The position numbers and the translations under genes were made by a program. A DNA stretch of 64,000 nucleotides from Salana multivorans (GTDB lineage: Bacteria; Actinomycetota; Actinomycetes; Actinomycetales; Beutenbergiaceae), in assembly GCF_003751805.1 (NCBI RefSeq), contig NZ_RKHQ01000001.1, positions 1,054,001 to 1,118,000 on the forward strand, written 5' to 3'. Shown in pieces: positions 51,583 through 60,192 of the stretch (its first letter is position 1; the number at the start of each line of letters is the position of its first letter). A model generated the notes under the pieces. That model worked only from the letters and a program-made list of their open reading frames with translations, was not told the origin of the DNA and ran no database searches.

Positions 51583-53492
51583 GCTGCCACGAGGGCCCCG
51601 GGCCGCTCACCGCGCCCGACCCGACGGACCCGGCCGCGCCGACGGCACCCCGCGTCGTCCTGCTCGGCAACCCCAACGTCGGCAAGTCGACGCTCTTCAA
51701 CACCCTCGTCGGTGCCCACCAGCGGGTGATGAACGCGCCGGGCACGACGGTCGAGCTGCACGAGGGCACCTGGCACACGCCCGCCGGCCAGCTCCGCATC
51801 GTCGACCTGCCCGGCACCTACTCGCTGCTCGCCCGGTCGGCCGACGAGCAGGTCGCAGCCGACGCCGCCCTGGCGAACGACCGCGACGTCGTCGTCGTGA
51901 CGCTCGAGGCCGCGGCCCTCCCGCGCGCCCTCTACCTGCTCGGGCAGCTCCTCGCCCAGCGCCCGGACGGGCCGGTGGTGGTCGCGCTCACGATGGTCGA
52001 CGTCGCCCGCGACCGCGGCATCACCCCCGACCCCGCCCGGCTCGAACGCGCGCTCGGTCTCCCGGTCGTCGCCGTCGACCCCCGCCGGCGCGCCGGCACG
52101 CGCGACCTCGAGACCCGCCTCACCGCTCCGGCGACCGTCGCGGGCGGCACCGCGGCGCTCCCGCCGGCCCGCCCGGCCTCCCCCGACGCCGACGACGTCT
52201 TCGCCTGGGTCACCGGCGTCCTCGCGGAGCTCGACCTGCCCGAGGACGCGACCGCGACCACGATCTCCGACCGGGTCGACCGCGTCCTGCTCAACCCGTG
52301 GATCGGCCTGCCGGTGTTCGGCGCCGTCATGTGGCTGGTCTTCCAGCTCGCCACGACGATCGCCGGGCCCGTCATGGATGCCACGGAGTCGGTCTTCGCC
52401 GCGCTGGGCACGTGGATCCTCGGCTGGCTGCCCGGTCCCGCGTGGGTCGGCTCCTTCCTCGTGGACGGGGTGCTGGTCGGCTTCGGGGTCGTCGCGTCGT
52501 TCGTCCCGCTCCTCGCCCTGGTGTTCGGCGCCATCGCGCTGCTGGAGGACTCCGGCTACCTCGCGCGCGCCGCGTTCGTCGCCGACCGGGCGATGCAGGC
52601 GATCGGCCTCGACGGCCGCGCGATGCTCCCGCTCGTCATCGGCTTCGGCTGCAACGTGCCGGCGCTCACCGCGACCAAGACGCTCCCGCACGCGCGCAGC
52701 CGGCTCCTGGTCGGCCTGCTCATCCCGCTGACGTCGTGCCCCGCCCGCCTCACGGTCCTGCTGCTCATCGCCTCGTCCGTGTTCCCCGAGCACACCGCGA
52801 CGGCCGTGCTCGGCATGTACGCGGGGAGCATCGTGCTCGTCGTCGGCGCCGGCCTCGTCCTGCGCCGGACGCTGTTCCGCGACCTCCCCCGCGAGGGGCT
52901 CGTCCTCGCCCTGCCGGCCTACCAGCGCCCGCGCCCGCTCATGCTCCTGCGCGCGATCGGGACGCGCTCGCTCTCGTTCGTCCGCAAGGCCGGCATCGTC
53001 ATCGTCACGACCCTCGCGGTCGTCTGGGTCCTCCTCGCGATCCCGGTGACGCCGGGTCACACCCTCGCCGACGTCCCGATCGAGGACAGCGCCTACGGGG
53101 CGGCGGCCCACGCCATCGCGCCGGCCCTCGAGCCGGCGGGGTTCGGCGACTGGCACTTCTCGGCCGCGCTCGCCACCGGGTTCGTCGCCAAGGAGGTCGT
53201 GGTCGGCTCGTTCGCCCAGACCTACTCGCTCACCGAGCCCGACGACCCCACGCAGGCCGGCGACCTCGGGGCGCAGCTGCGCACCACCCTCGACCGCACC
53301 TCGGGCGGCCACGCGGGCGCCGCCGCCCTCGCGTTCCTCGTCTTCATGGTCACGTACACGCCGTGCCTCGCGACGCTCGCGGAGCAGCGCCGGCTCTTCG
53401 GCTGGCGGTGGACGCTCGGCGCCGCTGGCGCCCAGATCGCGACGGCGTGGCTGCTCGCCGTCCTCGTCTTCCAGGTGGGCCGGCTCCTGTGA
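51579..53492 (+). CDS. feoB: FeoB, ferrous-iron transport GTPase/permease
   Basis: A 637-residue membrane protein for Fe2+ uptake. The N-terminal GTPase domain has G1 GNPNVGKST, G3 DLPGTYSL and a TMVD (G4-like) motif. The membrane domain starts near residue 240 and contains two Gate repeats with the conserved Cys in GFGCNVPALTATKTL and SCPARLTVLLL. The late block ATGFVAKEVVVGSFAQTYSL and the final YTPCLATLAEQRRLFGWRW are standard. Coupled to feoA (ATGA) and feoC (GTGA). Confidence 0.95.
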   Translation: MSCHEGPGPLTAPDPTDPAAPTAPRVVLLGNPNVGKSTLFNTLVGAHQRVMNAPGTTVELHEGTWHTPAGQLRIVDLPGTYSLLARSADEQVAADAALANDRDVVVVTLEAAALPRALYLLGQLLAQRPDGPVVVALTMVDVARDRGITPDPARLERALGLPVVAVDPRRRAGTRDLETRLTAPATVAGGTAALPPARPASPDADDVFAWVTGVLAELDLPEDATATTISDRVDRVLLNPWIGLPVFGAVMWLVFQLATTIAGPVMDATESVFAALGTWILGWLPGPAWVGSFLVDGVLVGFGVVASFVPLLALVFGAIALLEDSGYLARAAFVADRAMQAIGLDGRAMLPLVIGFGCNVPALTATKTLPHARSRLLVGLLIPLTSCPARLTVLLLIASSVFPEHTATAVLGMYAGSIVLVVGAGLVLRRTLFRDLPREGLVLALPAYQRPRPLMLLRAIGTRSLSFVRKAGIVIVTTLAVVWVLLAIPVTPGHTLADVPIEDSAYGAAAHAIAPALEPAGFGDWHFSAALATGFVAKEVVVGSFAQTYSLTEPDDPTQAGDLGAQLRTTLDRTSGGHAGAAALAFLVFMVTYTPCLATLAEQRRLFGWRWTLGAAGAQIATAWLLAVLVFQVGRLL

Positions 53493-53761
53493 CGCTCCTC
53501 GACGACGTCCTCGACCAGGCCCGGCGCGGCGCGACCCCCACCAGGACCGCCCTCGCGCTCGGCGTGCCGCGCGGCCTGGTCGACGCCGCGCTCGACCACT
53601 GGCGCCGGGTCGGCGTCGTGAGCGCGGGCGGCGCGTGCTCCGGGTGCGCCGCGTCGAGACCGTCGGGTGGGTCATCGGGGTCGTCGGCGGGAACGACGGC
53701 GGCCGTCGGGACGGTGACGGTGCGCTCCCCCGCCTGCCGGGGCTGTCCGTTCGGCGGCTGA
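53489..53761 (+). CDS. feoC: FeoC-like small protein
   Basis: A 90-residue protein overlapping the feoB stop (GTGA). The first 45 residues form a winged-helix-like segment (LLDDVLDQARRGATPTRTAL, then DHWRRVGVVS). The rest is Gly/Ser-rich with four Cys in two pairs: CSGC and CRGC. This matches the pattern of FeoC proteins, which may bind an iron-sulfur cluster and protect or regulate FeoB. The Cys spacing is unusual for enterobacterial FeoC but common in actinobacteria. Confidence 0.75.
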   Translation: MTLLDDVLDQARRGATPTRTALALGVPRGLVDAALDHWRRVGVVSAGGACSGCAASRPSGGSSGSSAGTTAAVGTVTVRSPACRGCPFGG

Positions 53762-53808
53762 CCACCCGTCGATCCACCCGCGCGCCCGAGGCTGGCTAGG
53801 CTCGAGGC

Positions 53809-55419
53809 ATGCCGATCCCGACCGGTTCGCGCACCGCCGCCTTCGCGCCGTGGACCGCCGTCGCCGACGACGCCACCGGGCCGGGGAGCGCCGCCGGACC
53901 CGCGAACCAAGCCCGGCTGACCGGGCTGCGAGCCCTCGGGCACGACCTCGCCGACACGGCCTACGTCGCCGACGAGGCCGTCGTCGACGCCGACCGCCTC
54001 CGCCTCGGCGACCGCAGCTACCTCGCGGCCCAGACCCACGTGACGGGCGACGTGACGATCGGCGCGGACTGCTCGGTCAACGTCTTCGCCGCCGTCCGCG
54101 GCCGCGTCCGGATCGGTGACGGCGTCCGGATCGGCGCCTCCACCTCGATCCTCGGCTTCGACCACGAGTTCGCCGACCCGGACGTCCCCGTCCGCCTCCA
54201 GGGCCTGCGGACCCGCGGGATCACGGTCGAGGACGACGTGTGGATCGGCGCCCAGGTCGTCGTGCTCGACGGCGTCCGGATCGGGGCGCACAGCGTCGTC
54301 GGGGCGGGTGCCGTCGTGACGCGGGACGTGCCGCCGTACGCGGTGGCCGTCGGCAACCCGGCCCGCGTCGTGCGCGACCGACGCACCGGCCGCGCCCCCG
54401 AGCCGGCGACCCGCGCCCGAGCCCGAGCCCTGGCCGAGGTGCTGGGCGCGACGGCGGCGCGCGACGTCCCCGTCCTCCTCGACCGCGCCTGGGACGCGAC
54501 GGCCGAGGCGTTCGTCGACGCCGCCGGCGTCGCCCCGACGGTCCGCGCGCACTGCGACGCGATCGAGCTGGGCGACCTGGTCGGCCTCGTCCCGGGACGG
54601 CTCACGGCGCAGGAGCACCGCGAGCGCCTGCGCCGCGCCCACCGCGACGGGCGCGAGCCCGACGACTACCACGTCCTCTGCGTCGGCCACGCGCTCGACC
54701 TGCTCGGCGATCGCCTCCCGCGCGAGGCGTACGCGCGGTGGTCGAGCCTGACCCCGACGGAGGTCGTCGCGCGGCTGGACTCGCTCGACTGGGTCGAGCA
54801 CGCCTGGCACGCGGGCGCCGTCGTCGACAAGCTGGGCACGGCGCTCACCTGGGCGCTCGCGTCGGACGACCCGGAGGGCGAGGCGGCCCGCGAGACCCTG
54901 CTCGGCTGGCTGCTCACGCACCGCGACCCCGGGACCGGCCTCTGGGGCTCGCCACGGGACCCGCGCGAGAGCGTCAACGGCACGTATCGGCTCGTCCGCG
55001 GCACCGTCGCGTCGTGGGGGATCCAGCTCGGGGGCGGGGACGCGGTCGTCGACACGGTCCTGCGGCACGTCCGCGCCGGCGCCCTCGACGCCGCGACGGC
55101 GTGCGACGCGCTCGACGTCGTCCACCTCCTGTGGTGGGCGCGGCCGAGCGCGCGCGGGTACCGCGAGGCGGAGGTCGCCGACGTCGCCGAGCTGGTCCTG
55201 GGGCTCGCCGTGGCGGCGTGGACGGGCGACGCCGGCGGCCTCGGTGCGCCGTTCGCCCCGCGGGGCACCGAGATGACGGTGATCTCGGGCGCCGACCCGA
55301 CGCGACCGAGCCTGCAGGGCAGCGAGATGTGGCTGGCGCTCGCCTGGTACGCCGCCGACCTGGCGGGGTGCGCCGACGCGCTCGGGTACACCCCGCGCGG
55401 GATCCACCGGCCGGACTGA
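53809..55419 (+). CDS. Hexapeptide-repeat acyltransferase fused to a helical domain
   Basis: A 536-residue protein. Residues 50-190 are a left-handed beta-helix acetyltransferase: LGDRSYLAAQTHVTGDVTIG, VRIGDGVRIGASTSILGFDH, and VWIGAQVVVLDGVRIGAHSVVG, with the His of FDHEF as likely catalytic base. Residues 210-536 are a Trp-rich helical region (LLWWARPSARGY, ALAWYAADLAGCADALGYTP) with GTGLWGSPRDPRESVNGTYR, reminiscent of (alpha/alpha) toroids in glycan-modifying or terpenoid enzymes. The pair is unusual. Function: O-acetylation of a sugar, by analogy; the second domain's job is unknown. Confidence 0.72.
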   Translation: MPIPTGSRTAAFAPWTAVADDATGPGSAAGPANQARLTGLRALGHDLADTAYVADEAVVDADRLRLGDRSYLAAQTHVTGDVTIGADCSVNVFAAVRGRVRIGDGVRIGASTSILGFDHEFADPDVPVRLQGLRTRGITVEDDVWIGAQVVVLDGVRIGAHSVVGAGAVVTRDVPPYAVAVGNPARVVRDRRTGRAPEPATRARARALAEVLGATAARDVPVLLDRAWDATAEAFVDAAGVAPTVRAHCDAIELGDLVGLVPGRLTAQEHRERLRRAHRDGREPDDYHVLCVGHALDLLGDRLPREAYARWSSLTPTEVVARLDSLDWVEHAWHAGAVVDKLGTALTWALASDDPEGEAARETLLGWLLTHRDPGTGLWGSPRDPRESVNGTYRLVRGTVASWGIQLGGGDAVVDTVLRHVRAGALDAATACDALDVVHLLWWARPSARGYREAEVADVAELVLGLAVAAWTGDAGGLGAPFAPRGTEMTVISGADPTRPSLQGSEMWLALAWYAADLAGCADALGYTPRGIHRPD

Positions 55420-55465
55420 CCTTCAGCACAGCGGCCGCACAGGTGGGGACGGCTGACTGGTCCCC

Positions 55466-56167
55466 ATGAACCTCACCTCCCTCGCCACCCTCCTGGCCGC
55501 CGACCTCGTCGCGATCGGGGTGCTCGTCTTCGGGCTCTACCTGCCGCGTCACCACCGCCGCGACCTCATGGTCTCGTTCCTCGGGATCAACGTCGGCGTC
55601 TTCACCGTCTCGGCGGCGCTCGCCAGCAGCAGCGTCGGCGCCGGGCTCGGGCTGGGGCTCCTCGGCGTCCTGTCGATCATCCGCCTGCGCAGCGACGAGC
55701 TGGGGCAGCGCGAGGTCGCGTACTACTTCGCCGCGCTCGCGATCGGTCTGCTCGGCGGCCTCGCTCCCTCGCCGCTGTGGGTCGCCGTCGCCGGGATGGT
55801 CCTCGTCGTCGTGGTCATGGCGATCGTCGACAGCCCGCGGCTGATGCCGAGCTCGCGCAACCGGGTCGTCGTCCTCGACCGCGCCTTCCTCGACGAGACC
55901 GAGCTGCGTCGCCACCTCGAGGACCTGCTGGACGCCCGCGTCCGCAGCGTCCACGTCCAGCGGCTCGACCTGGTCAACGACACGACGATCGTCGACGTGC
56001 GCTACGTCGCGATCGGGGACGGGGCGACGGGGACGGCTCCCGCGACGGGACGGCTGGCGGTGCCGGGGGCGACGACGGCCGCGACGCGCGCGGCGGCGGC
56101 CGAGCCGGCCGAGTCGACGCAGGGGTCCGTCGCCCGCGAGAGCGTGAGCGCGTGGGGGACGCGATGA
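55466..56167 (+). CDS. DUF4956 membrane protein
   Basis: A 233-residue protein with four hydrophobic helices in the first 120 residues, then a cytoplasmic ferredoxin-like tail (NRVVVLDRAFLDETELRRHLE). The block LGLLGVLSIIRLRSDELGQREVAYYFAALAIGL is diagnostic of DUF4956. Its partner is usually a VTC-domain protein, as here: the stop overlaps the start of the next gene (ATGA). The role is unknown, perhaps as the membrane part of a polyphosphate-synthesis or surface-polymer system. Confidence 0.85.
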   Translation: MNLTSLATLLAADLVAIGVLVFGLYLPRHHRRDLMVSFLGINVGVFTVSAALASSSVGAGLGLGLLGVLSIIRLRSDELGQREVAYYFAALAIGLLGGLAPSPLWVAVAGMVLVVVVMAIVDSPRLMPSSRNRVVVLDRAFLDETELRRHLEDLLDARVRSVHVQRLDLVNDTTIVDVRYVAIGDGATGTAPATGRLAVPGATTAATRAAAAEPAESTQGSVARESVSAWGTR

Positions 56168-57006
56168 CGGCGACCGCCGGTCCCGCGACCGCCGCGACGC
56201 TCGCGGCGACGTCGGCGATGACGAGCGGGCTGCCGACCATCGGACTGCCCGAGCTGCTCGGGCTGGCCGGGCTGCAGACGCGGGTCGACCGCAAGTACCT
56301 CGTGCCGGTCTCGACGCTCGCGGCCCTCCCGGCCGCCGACCCCGCGATGCGGGTGCTGGAGATCGACGGCGTGGTGAGCCACGCGTACGCGTCGCGGTAC
56401 GAGGACACGGCGACGCGCGAGTCGTACCTGCTCGCGGCGCACGGCCGGCCGAGCCGGTACAAGGTGCGCACGCGCACCTACTGCGACTCCGGCCTGGAGG
56501 TCCTCGAGGTCAAGACGCGCTCGCGCCGCGGGCAGACCGTCAAGGACCGCCTCCCGCTGGAGGAGGCCTCGCGGTTCGACGTGCGGGAGTTCGTGCCGTC
56601 GACGATCCGCGAGCGCACGGGGATCCCGTTCCGCGGCGCGCTGGCGCCCGTGCTCGACGTGCACTACGACCGCACGACCTGCTACCTGCCGGGCAGCGGG
56701 GCGCGGGCCACCGTCGACACGGGCCTCGCGTGGACCGACCTGCGGACGGGGCGACGCCTCGGCCTGAGCGGCGTGGCGATCGTCGAGACCAAGTCGCTCG
56801 GGGCGCCGTCGCCGCTCGACCGGCTGCTGTGGCGGATGGGGCACCGGCCGGTGCGGCTGTCGAAGTTCGCCTGCGGGCTGGCGCTCACCGCCGCGGCGGA
56901 GGCGACCGGCGACGTCGTCCCTCCGGGTGGCGAGCCGGCCGGGCTGCCGGCCAACCGCTGGCACCGCACGCTCACGCGGCTCGCGCCGCACACGGTGCCC
57001 TGCTGA
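56164..57006 (+). CDS. VTC-domain protein (polyphosphate polymerase-like)
   Basis: A 280-residue CYTH-superfamily protein. Key positions are the Arg and Lys of LQTRVDRKYLVP, basic residues in PSRYKVRTRTYCDSG, the acidic-basic strand LEVLEVKTRSRRGQTVKDR, YDRTTCYLP, and IVETKSLGAPSPLDR. These correspond to the tunnel residues of VTC4-type polyphosphate polymerase, which makes polyphosphate from ATP. It overlaps the DUF4956 stop. The usual third partner, a CotH-type kinase, is not seen nearby. Confidence 0.85.
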   Translation: MTATAGPATAATLAATSAMTSGLPTIGLPELLGLAGLQTRVDRKYLVPVSTLAALPAADPAMRVLEIDGVVSHAYASRYEDTATRESYLLAAHGRPSRYKVRTRTYCDSGLEVLEVKTRSRRGQTVKDRLPLEEASRFDVREFVPSTIRERTGIPFRGALAPVLDVHYDRTTCYLPGSGARATVDTGLAWTDLRTGRRLGLSGVAIVETKSLGAPSPLDRLLWRMGHRPVRLSKFACGLALTAAAEATGDVVPPGGEPAGLPANRWHRTLTRLAPHTVPC

Positions 57007-57037
57007 CCGCAGCGGCCCGCGGGCGCATGATGGAGGG

Positions 57038-58051
57038 ATGAGCGAGAACACGTACACGAAGCCGGGCGAGGCGTACGAGCGCGACGCGCGCTACATCACC
57101 ACGCGGATCACGCGGGACGGCACCTCGGGGTATCCGGTGGAGGCGGGGCGGTACCGGCTCGTCGCGGCGCGCGCGTGCCCGTGGGCGAACCGGACGCTCA
57201 TCGTGCGCCGGCTGCTGGGGCTCGAGGACGCGCTGAGCGTGGGGATGCCGGGCCCGACCCACGACGAGCGGTCGTGGACGTTCGACCTCGACCCGGGCGG
57301 CGTCGACCCGGTGCTGGGGATCCACTTCCTGCGCGACGCCTACCTCGCGCGCGACCCCGAGTACCCGCTGGGGATCACGGTGCCGGCCCTGGTCGAGATC
57401 TCCTCCGGCGCGGTCGTGACGAACGACTTCGACCAGATCACCCGGGACCTGTCCTCGGAGTGGGCGGCGTTCCACCGCGAGGGGGCTCCCGACCTGTGGC
57501 CGGCCGAGCACCGCGAGGAGATGGAGGGGGTGATGCGGCGGATCTACACCGAGGTGAACAACGGCGTCTACCGGTGCGGGTTCGCCGGGTCGCAGGAGGC
57601 GTACGACGAGGCCTACGGGCGGCTGTGGGTCGCGCTGGACTGGCTGGAGGAGCGGCTCGCGTCGCGGCGCTACCTCATGGGCGGGAAGATCACCGAGGCG
57701 GACGTGCGGCTGTTCACGACGCTGGTCCGGTTCGACGCCGTGTATCACGGGCACTTCAAGTGCAACCGGTCGAAGCTGACCGAGATGCCGGTGCTGTGGG
57801 CGTACGCGCGTGACCTGTTCCAGACGCCCGGATTCGGGGACACCGTCGACTTCGAGCAGATCAAGCGGCACTACTACGAGGTCCACCGCGACATCAACCC
57901 GACGGGGATCGTGCCGCTGGGTCCCGGTGGCATGGCCGGGGGGCTCGAGGGGTGGCTCTCACCGCACGGCCGGGAGGCACTCGGCGGGCGACCGTTCGGC
58001 GACGGGACAGCTCCCGGGCCGGTGCGCGCCGGGGAGGAGGTCGTGCGCTGA
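57038..58051 (+). CDS. Glutathionyl-hydroquinone reductase-like (xi-class GST, YqjG type)
   Basis: A 337-residue thioredoxin-fold/helical GST. The catalytic Cys is C47 in ARACPWANRT, the signature of xi-class enzymes that reduce glutathionyl-hydroquinones. Other blocks are TVPALVEISSGAVVTNDFDQI and YLMGGKITEADVRLFTTLVR. Actinobacteria lack glutathione, so this family presumably works with mycothiol or another thiol. The ATG at 57038 follows TGGAGGG. It stands after the VTC gene with a 31-base gap. Confidence 0.9.
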   Translation: MSENTYTKPGEAYERDARYITTRITRDGTSGYPVEAGRYRLVAARACPWANRTLIVRRLLGLEDALSVGMPGPTHDERSWTFDLDPGGVDPVLGIHFLRDAYLARDPEYPLGITVPALVEISSGAVVTNDFDQITRDLSSEWAAFHREGAPDLWPAEHREEMEGVMRRIYTEVNNGVYRCGFAGSQEAYDEAYGRLWVALDWLEERLASRRYLMGGKITEADVRLFTTLVRFDAVYHGHFKCNRSKLTEMPVLWAYARDLFQTPGFGDTVDFEQIKRHYYEVHRDINPTGIVPLGPGGMAGGLEGWLSPHGREALGGRPFGDGTAPGPVRAGEEVVR

Positions 58052-58076
58052 GCCGCTGAGCCGGCTCGTCGGACGA

Positions 58077-58122
58077 CGAGACGGGCGGGGCCGGACGTGA
58101 AAGTCCGGCCCCGCCCGTCTCG
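58077..58122. terminator. Perfect 20-bp stem terminator
   Basis: CGAGACGGGCGGGGCCGGAC (58077-58096) pairs without mismatch to its reverse complement at 58103-58122 across loop GTGAAA. It lies between the convergent GST and CsbD genes, so it should stop transcription from both sides. Confidence 0.8.
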
Positions 58123-58130
58123 CGTTCGGG

Positions 58131-58340
58131 TCAGTCCTTGGACAGCTTGTCCTTGAGGGCCTCGATCCCCTCGCCGATCTTGTCCTTGACGTCCTCGACG
58201 GCGTCCTTCGCCGACGCAGCGACCTGGTCGAGCTTGCCCTCGGCCTTCAGGTCCTCGTTGCCGGTGACGGCCCCCGCGGCCTCCTTCAGGCGGCCCGACG
58301 CGTCCTGACCAGCGTTCTCGATCTTGTCTCCGAGTCCCAT
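58131..58340 (-). CDS. CsbD family stress protein
   Basis: A 69-residue hydrophilic protein. It starts MGLGDKIENAGQDASGRLKE, continues AAGAVTGNEDLKAEGKLDQV and ends in a Lys/Asp-rich helix. CsbD-like proteins are induced by general stress in many bacteria; the molecular role is unknown. The ATG at 58338-58340 follows GGGGAGATG. Confidence 0.92.
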   Translation of the reverse strand: MGLGDKIENAGQDASGRLKEAAGAVTGNEDLKAEGKLDQVAASAKDAVEDVKDKIGEGIEALKDKLSKD

Positions 58341-58564
58341 AGGACATCTCCCCTCAGTGGATGACACAGGACCGTCGACGATACGCCCACCTAAAGGAGC
58401 CGTCAAGGACGGGCCAAAACAGCAGTCAGGCCGGCGCTCGGCGAACCGGCGGGCCGCGCCGCGGTCCGGGCCTGCGGAGGCGCAGCCTGCGGCGAGCGGG
58501 GTTAGCCTCGACGAGGTGGCGTCACCGCATCGAGGACGCCCGGCCGACCGAGCGGAGATCAGTG

Positions 58565-59002
58565 GTGTCACGGGTGAACATCGGCGAGCAGCATCCCGCC
58601 GTCTATCGAGAGCTTGCCTCGCTCAGCAGGGCCGCGGGTGAGGCGGCCGCTGCGGCCGGCCTCGATCCCAGGCTCGTCGAGCTCGTTCGACTGCGCGTGT
58701 CCCAGCTCAACGGCTGCGCGTTCTGCTGCCGGCTGCACACGCGCGACGCCCTGCGGGCCGGGGAGACGACCGACCGTCTCGCCGTGCTCCCCGCCTGGAG
58801 GGAGTCGGGCTACTTCTCCGACACCGAGCGCGTCGCCCTCGCTCTCGCGGAAGAGGTGACCCGCCCGTCCACGCCCACCCGCGAGGACCTGGGCGCCGAG
58901 ACCCTGAGCCCCCAGGAGGTCTCGGCGATCACCTGGCTGGCCGTCGTCATGAACGCGTGGAACCGCGTCGCGGTCAGCAGCGGGTACGCGGTCGTCCCAT
59001 AG
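58565..59002 (+). CDS. AhpD-like/carboxymuconolactone decarboxylase family protein
   Basis: A 145-residue helical protein with the AhpD core: LVRLRVSQLNGCAFCCRLH, where C51-x-x-C54 and H58 form the peroxidase relay motif. It resembles small alkylhydroperoxidase-like proteins that reduce peroxides with a thiol donor. Several GTG codons are possible starts; the one at 58565 lies eight bases after GGAG. The next gene (DUF1304) follows after 91 bases. Confidence 0.88.
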   Translation: MSRVNIGEQHPAVYRELASLSRAAGEAAAAAGLDPRLVELVRLRVSQLNGCAFCCRLHTRDALRAGETTDRLAVLPAWRESGYFSDTERVALALAEEVTRPSTPTREDLGAETLSPQEVSAITWLAVVMNAWNRVAVSSGYAVVP

Positions 59003-59093
59003 CGACGACGCAACGGCGGCATCGACCGCTCTTGTGCTCCGGCCGGTGCGGGCAAAGACTACGAGGACCGACTCACTACCCCTGGAGGCCCAC

Positions 59094-59483
59094 GTGCTGG
59101 TCGCCGGCATGATCACGGCGGGGCTCGCCGCCGCCCTGCACGTCTACATCTTCTGGCTGGAGTCCCTCGCCTGGGGCGGCGAGCGAGCCAACCGGACCTT
59201 CGGCATCCGGGATGCCCAGGAGGCGGAGGCCACCCGGGCGTTCGCCTTCAACCAGGGGTTCTACAACCTGTTCCTCGCCGTCGCGGCCTTGGTCGGGGTC
59301 GCCCTGGTGGCCGCGGGCAACGTCGCCGTCGGCGCCGCCCTCATCCTCGCCGGCACCGGGTCGATGCTCGCCGCGGCTCTCGTGCTGCTGCTCTCGTCCC
59401 CGGACAAGCGCCGAGCCGCCGTCTCCCAGGGGCTGCTCCCGCTTCTCGCGGTGGCGACCACCCTGCTCGCGCTTCTCCTCTAG
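59094..59483 (+). CDS. DUF1304 membrane protein
   Basis: A 129-residue protein with four hydrophobic helices and the DUF1304 signatures AALHVYIFWLESLAW and AFNQGFYNLFLA. The GTG at 59094 has GGAGG eight bases before it and gives a start just before the first helix. Function unknown; the family is small and membrane-bound. Confidence 0.88.
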   Translation: MLVAGMITAGLAAALHVYIFWLESLAWGGERANRTFGIRDAQEAEATRAFAFNQGFYNLFLAVAALVGVALVAAGNVAVGAALILAGTGSMLAAALVLLLSSPDKRRAAVSQGLLPLLAVATTLLALLL

Positions 59484-59532
59484 CCGCGCCTTCCCGAACG
59501 CGGGGGCGAGCGCCGGGTCAGGTCCCTTGCGG

Positions 59533-59617
59533 CGGAGCGAGGGGGATTCGAACCCCCGGAGGCTTGCACCTCAACGGTTTTCAAGACCGTCACATTCGGC
59601 CGCTCTGTCATCGCTCC
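59533..59617 (-). tRNA. tRNA-Ser (anticodon TGA)
   Basis: Read on the minus strand, GGAGCGA at the 5' end (59617-59611) pairs with TCGCTCC (59540-59534), discriminator G at 59533, no encoded CCA. The anticodon loop CTTGAAA has TGA (complement of 59581-59583). A long variable arm and the GGGGGTTCGAATCCCCC T arm fit tRNA-Ser. Confidence 0.96.
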
Positions 59618-59718
59618 CTGCCCCGCTGCCGCGACCACCGGCCACGGCGATCTGCCGCAGCCGGCCACGCGTGCGGGGCCCGGCCATTCTGCCAGGTGGG
59701 GCGACCTGCCCGCCGAAC

Positions 59719-60159
59719 CTACCCGCCGATCGGGGTCAGGACGAAGACCGGGATCTCCCGCTCCGTCTTGGTCTGGTAGTCGGCGTACGACGGCCAGGTC
59801 TCGCAGGCCCGGGCCCACCACTCCTCGCGCTCCGCGCCGATCGCCTGGTGCGCGAGGTACTCGCGCCTGGTGTCGCCGTCCTGGAGCTCGACCTCCGGGT
59901 GCGCCAGCAGGTTGTAGTACCACTGCGGGTTGTCCGGCGCCCCGCCCTTCGACGCGATCACCGCGTACGACCCGTCGTGCTCCACCCGCATGAGCGCCGT
60001 CTTGCGCAGCTTGCCGGAGCGCGCGCCGACCGTCGTGAGCACGATGACCGGGCGACCGTGCAGCGTCGTGCCCTCCGCACCCCCCGACGACTCGATCAGC
60101 TCCGCCTGCTCGCGGGCCCACGGGGACGTGCTCGGCGCGTACTCACCTTCCAGCGGCAT
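59719..60159 (-). CDS. F420-dependent nitroreductase-like protein (Ddn family)
   Basis: A 146-residue split-barrel protein of the deazaflavin-dependent nitroreductase family. Typical blocks are [42 protein letters not shown] and [19 protein letters not shown]. Family members use F420H2 to reduce quinones or nitroimidazoles. Its presence implies that the organism makes coenzyme F420. It is divergent from the quinone oxidoreductase gene, 33 bases away. Confidence 0.92.
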   Translation of the reverse strand: MPLEGEYAPSTSPWAREQAELIESSGGAEGTTLHGRPVIVLTTVGARSGKLRKTALMRVEHDGSYAVIASKGGAPDNPQWYYNLLAHPEVELQDGDTRREYLAHQAIGAEREEWWARACETWPSYADYQTKTEREIPVFVLTPIGG

Positions 60160-60192
60160 GTCGGCAGCCTACGCCCGACCTACGCTGACACC

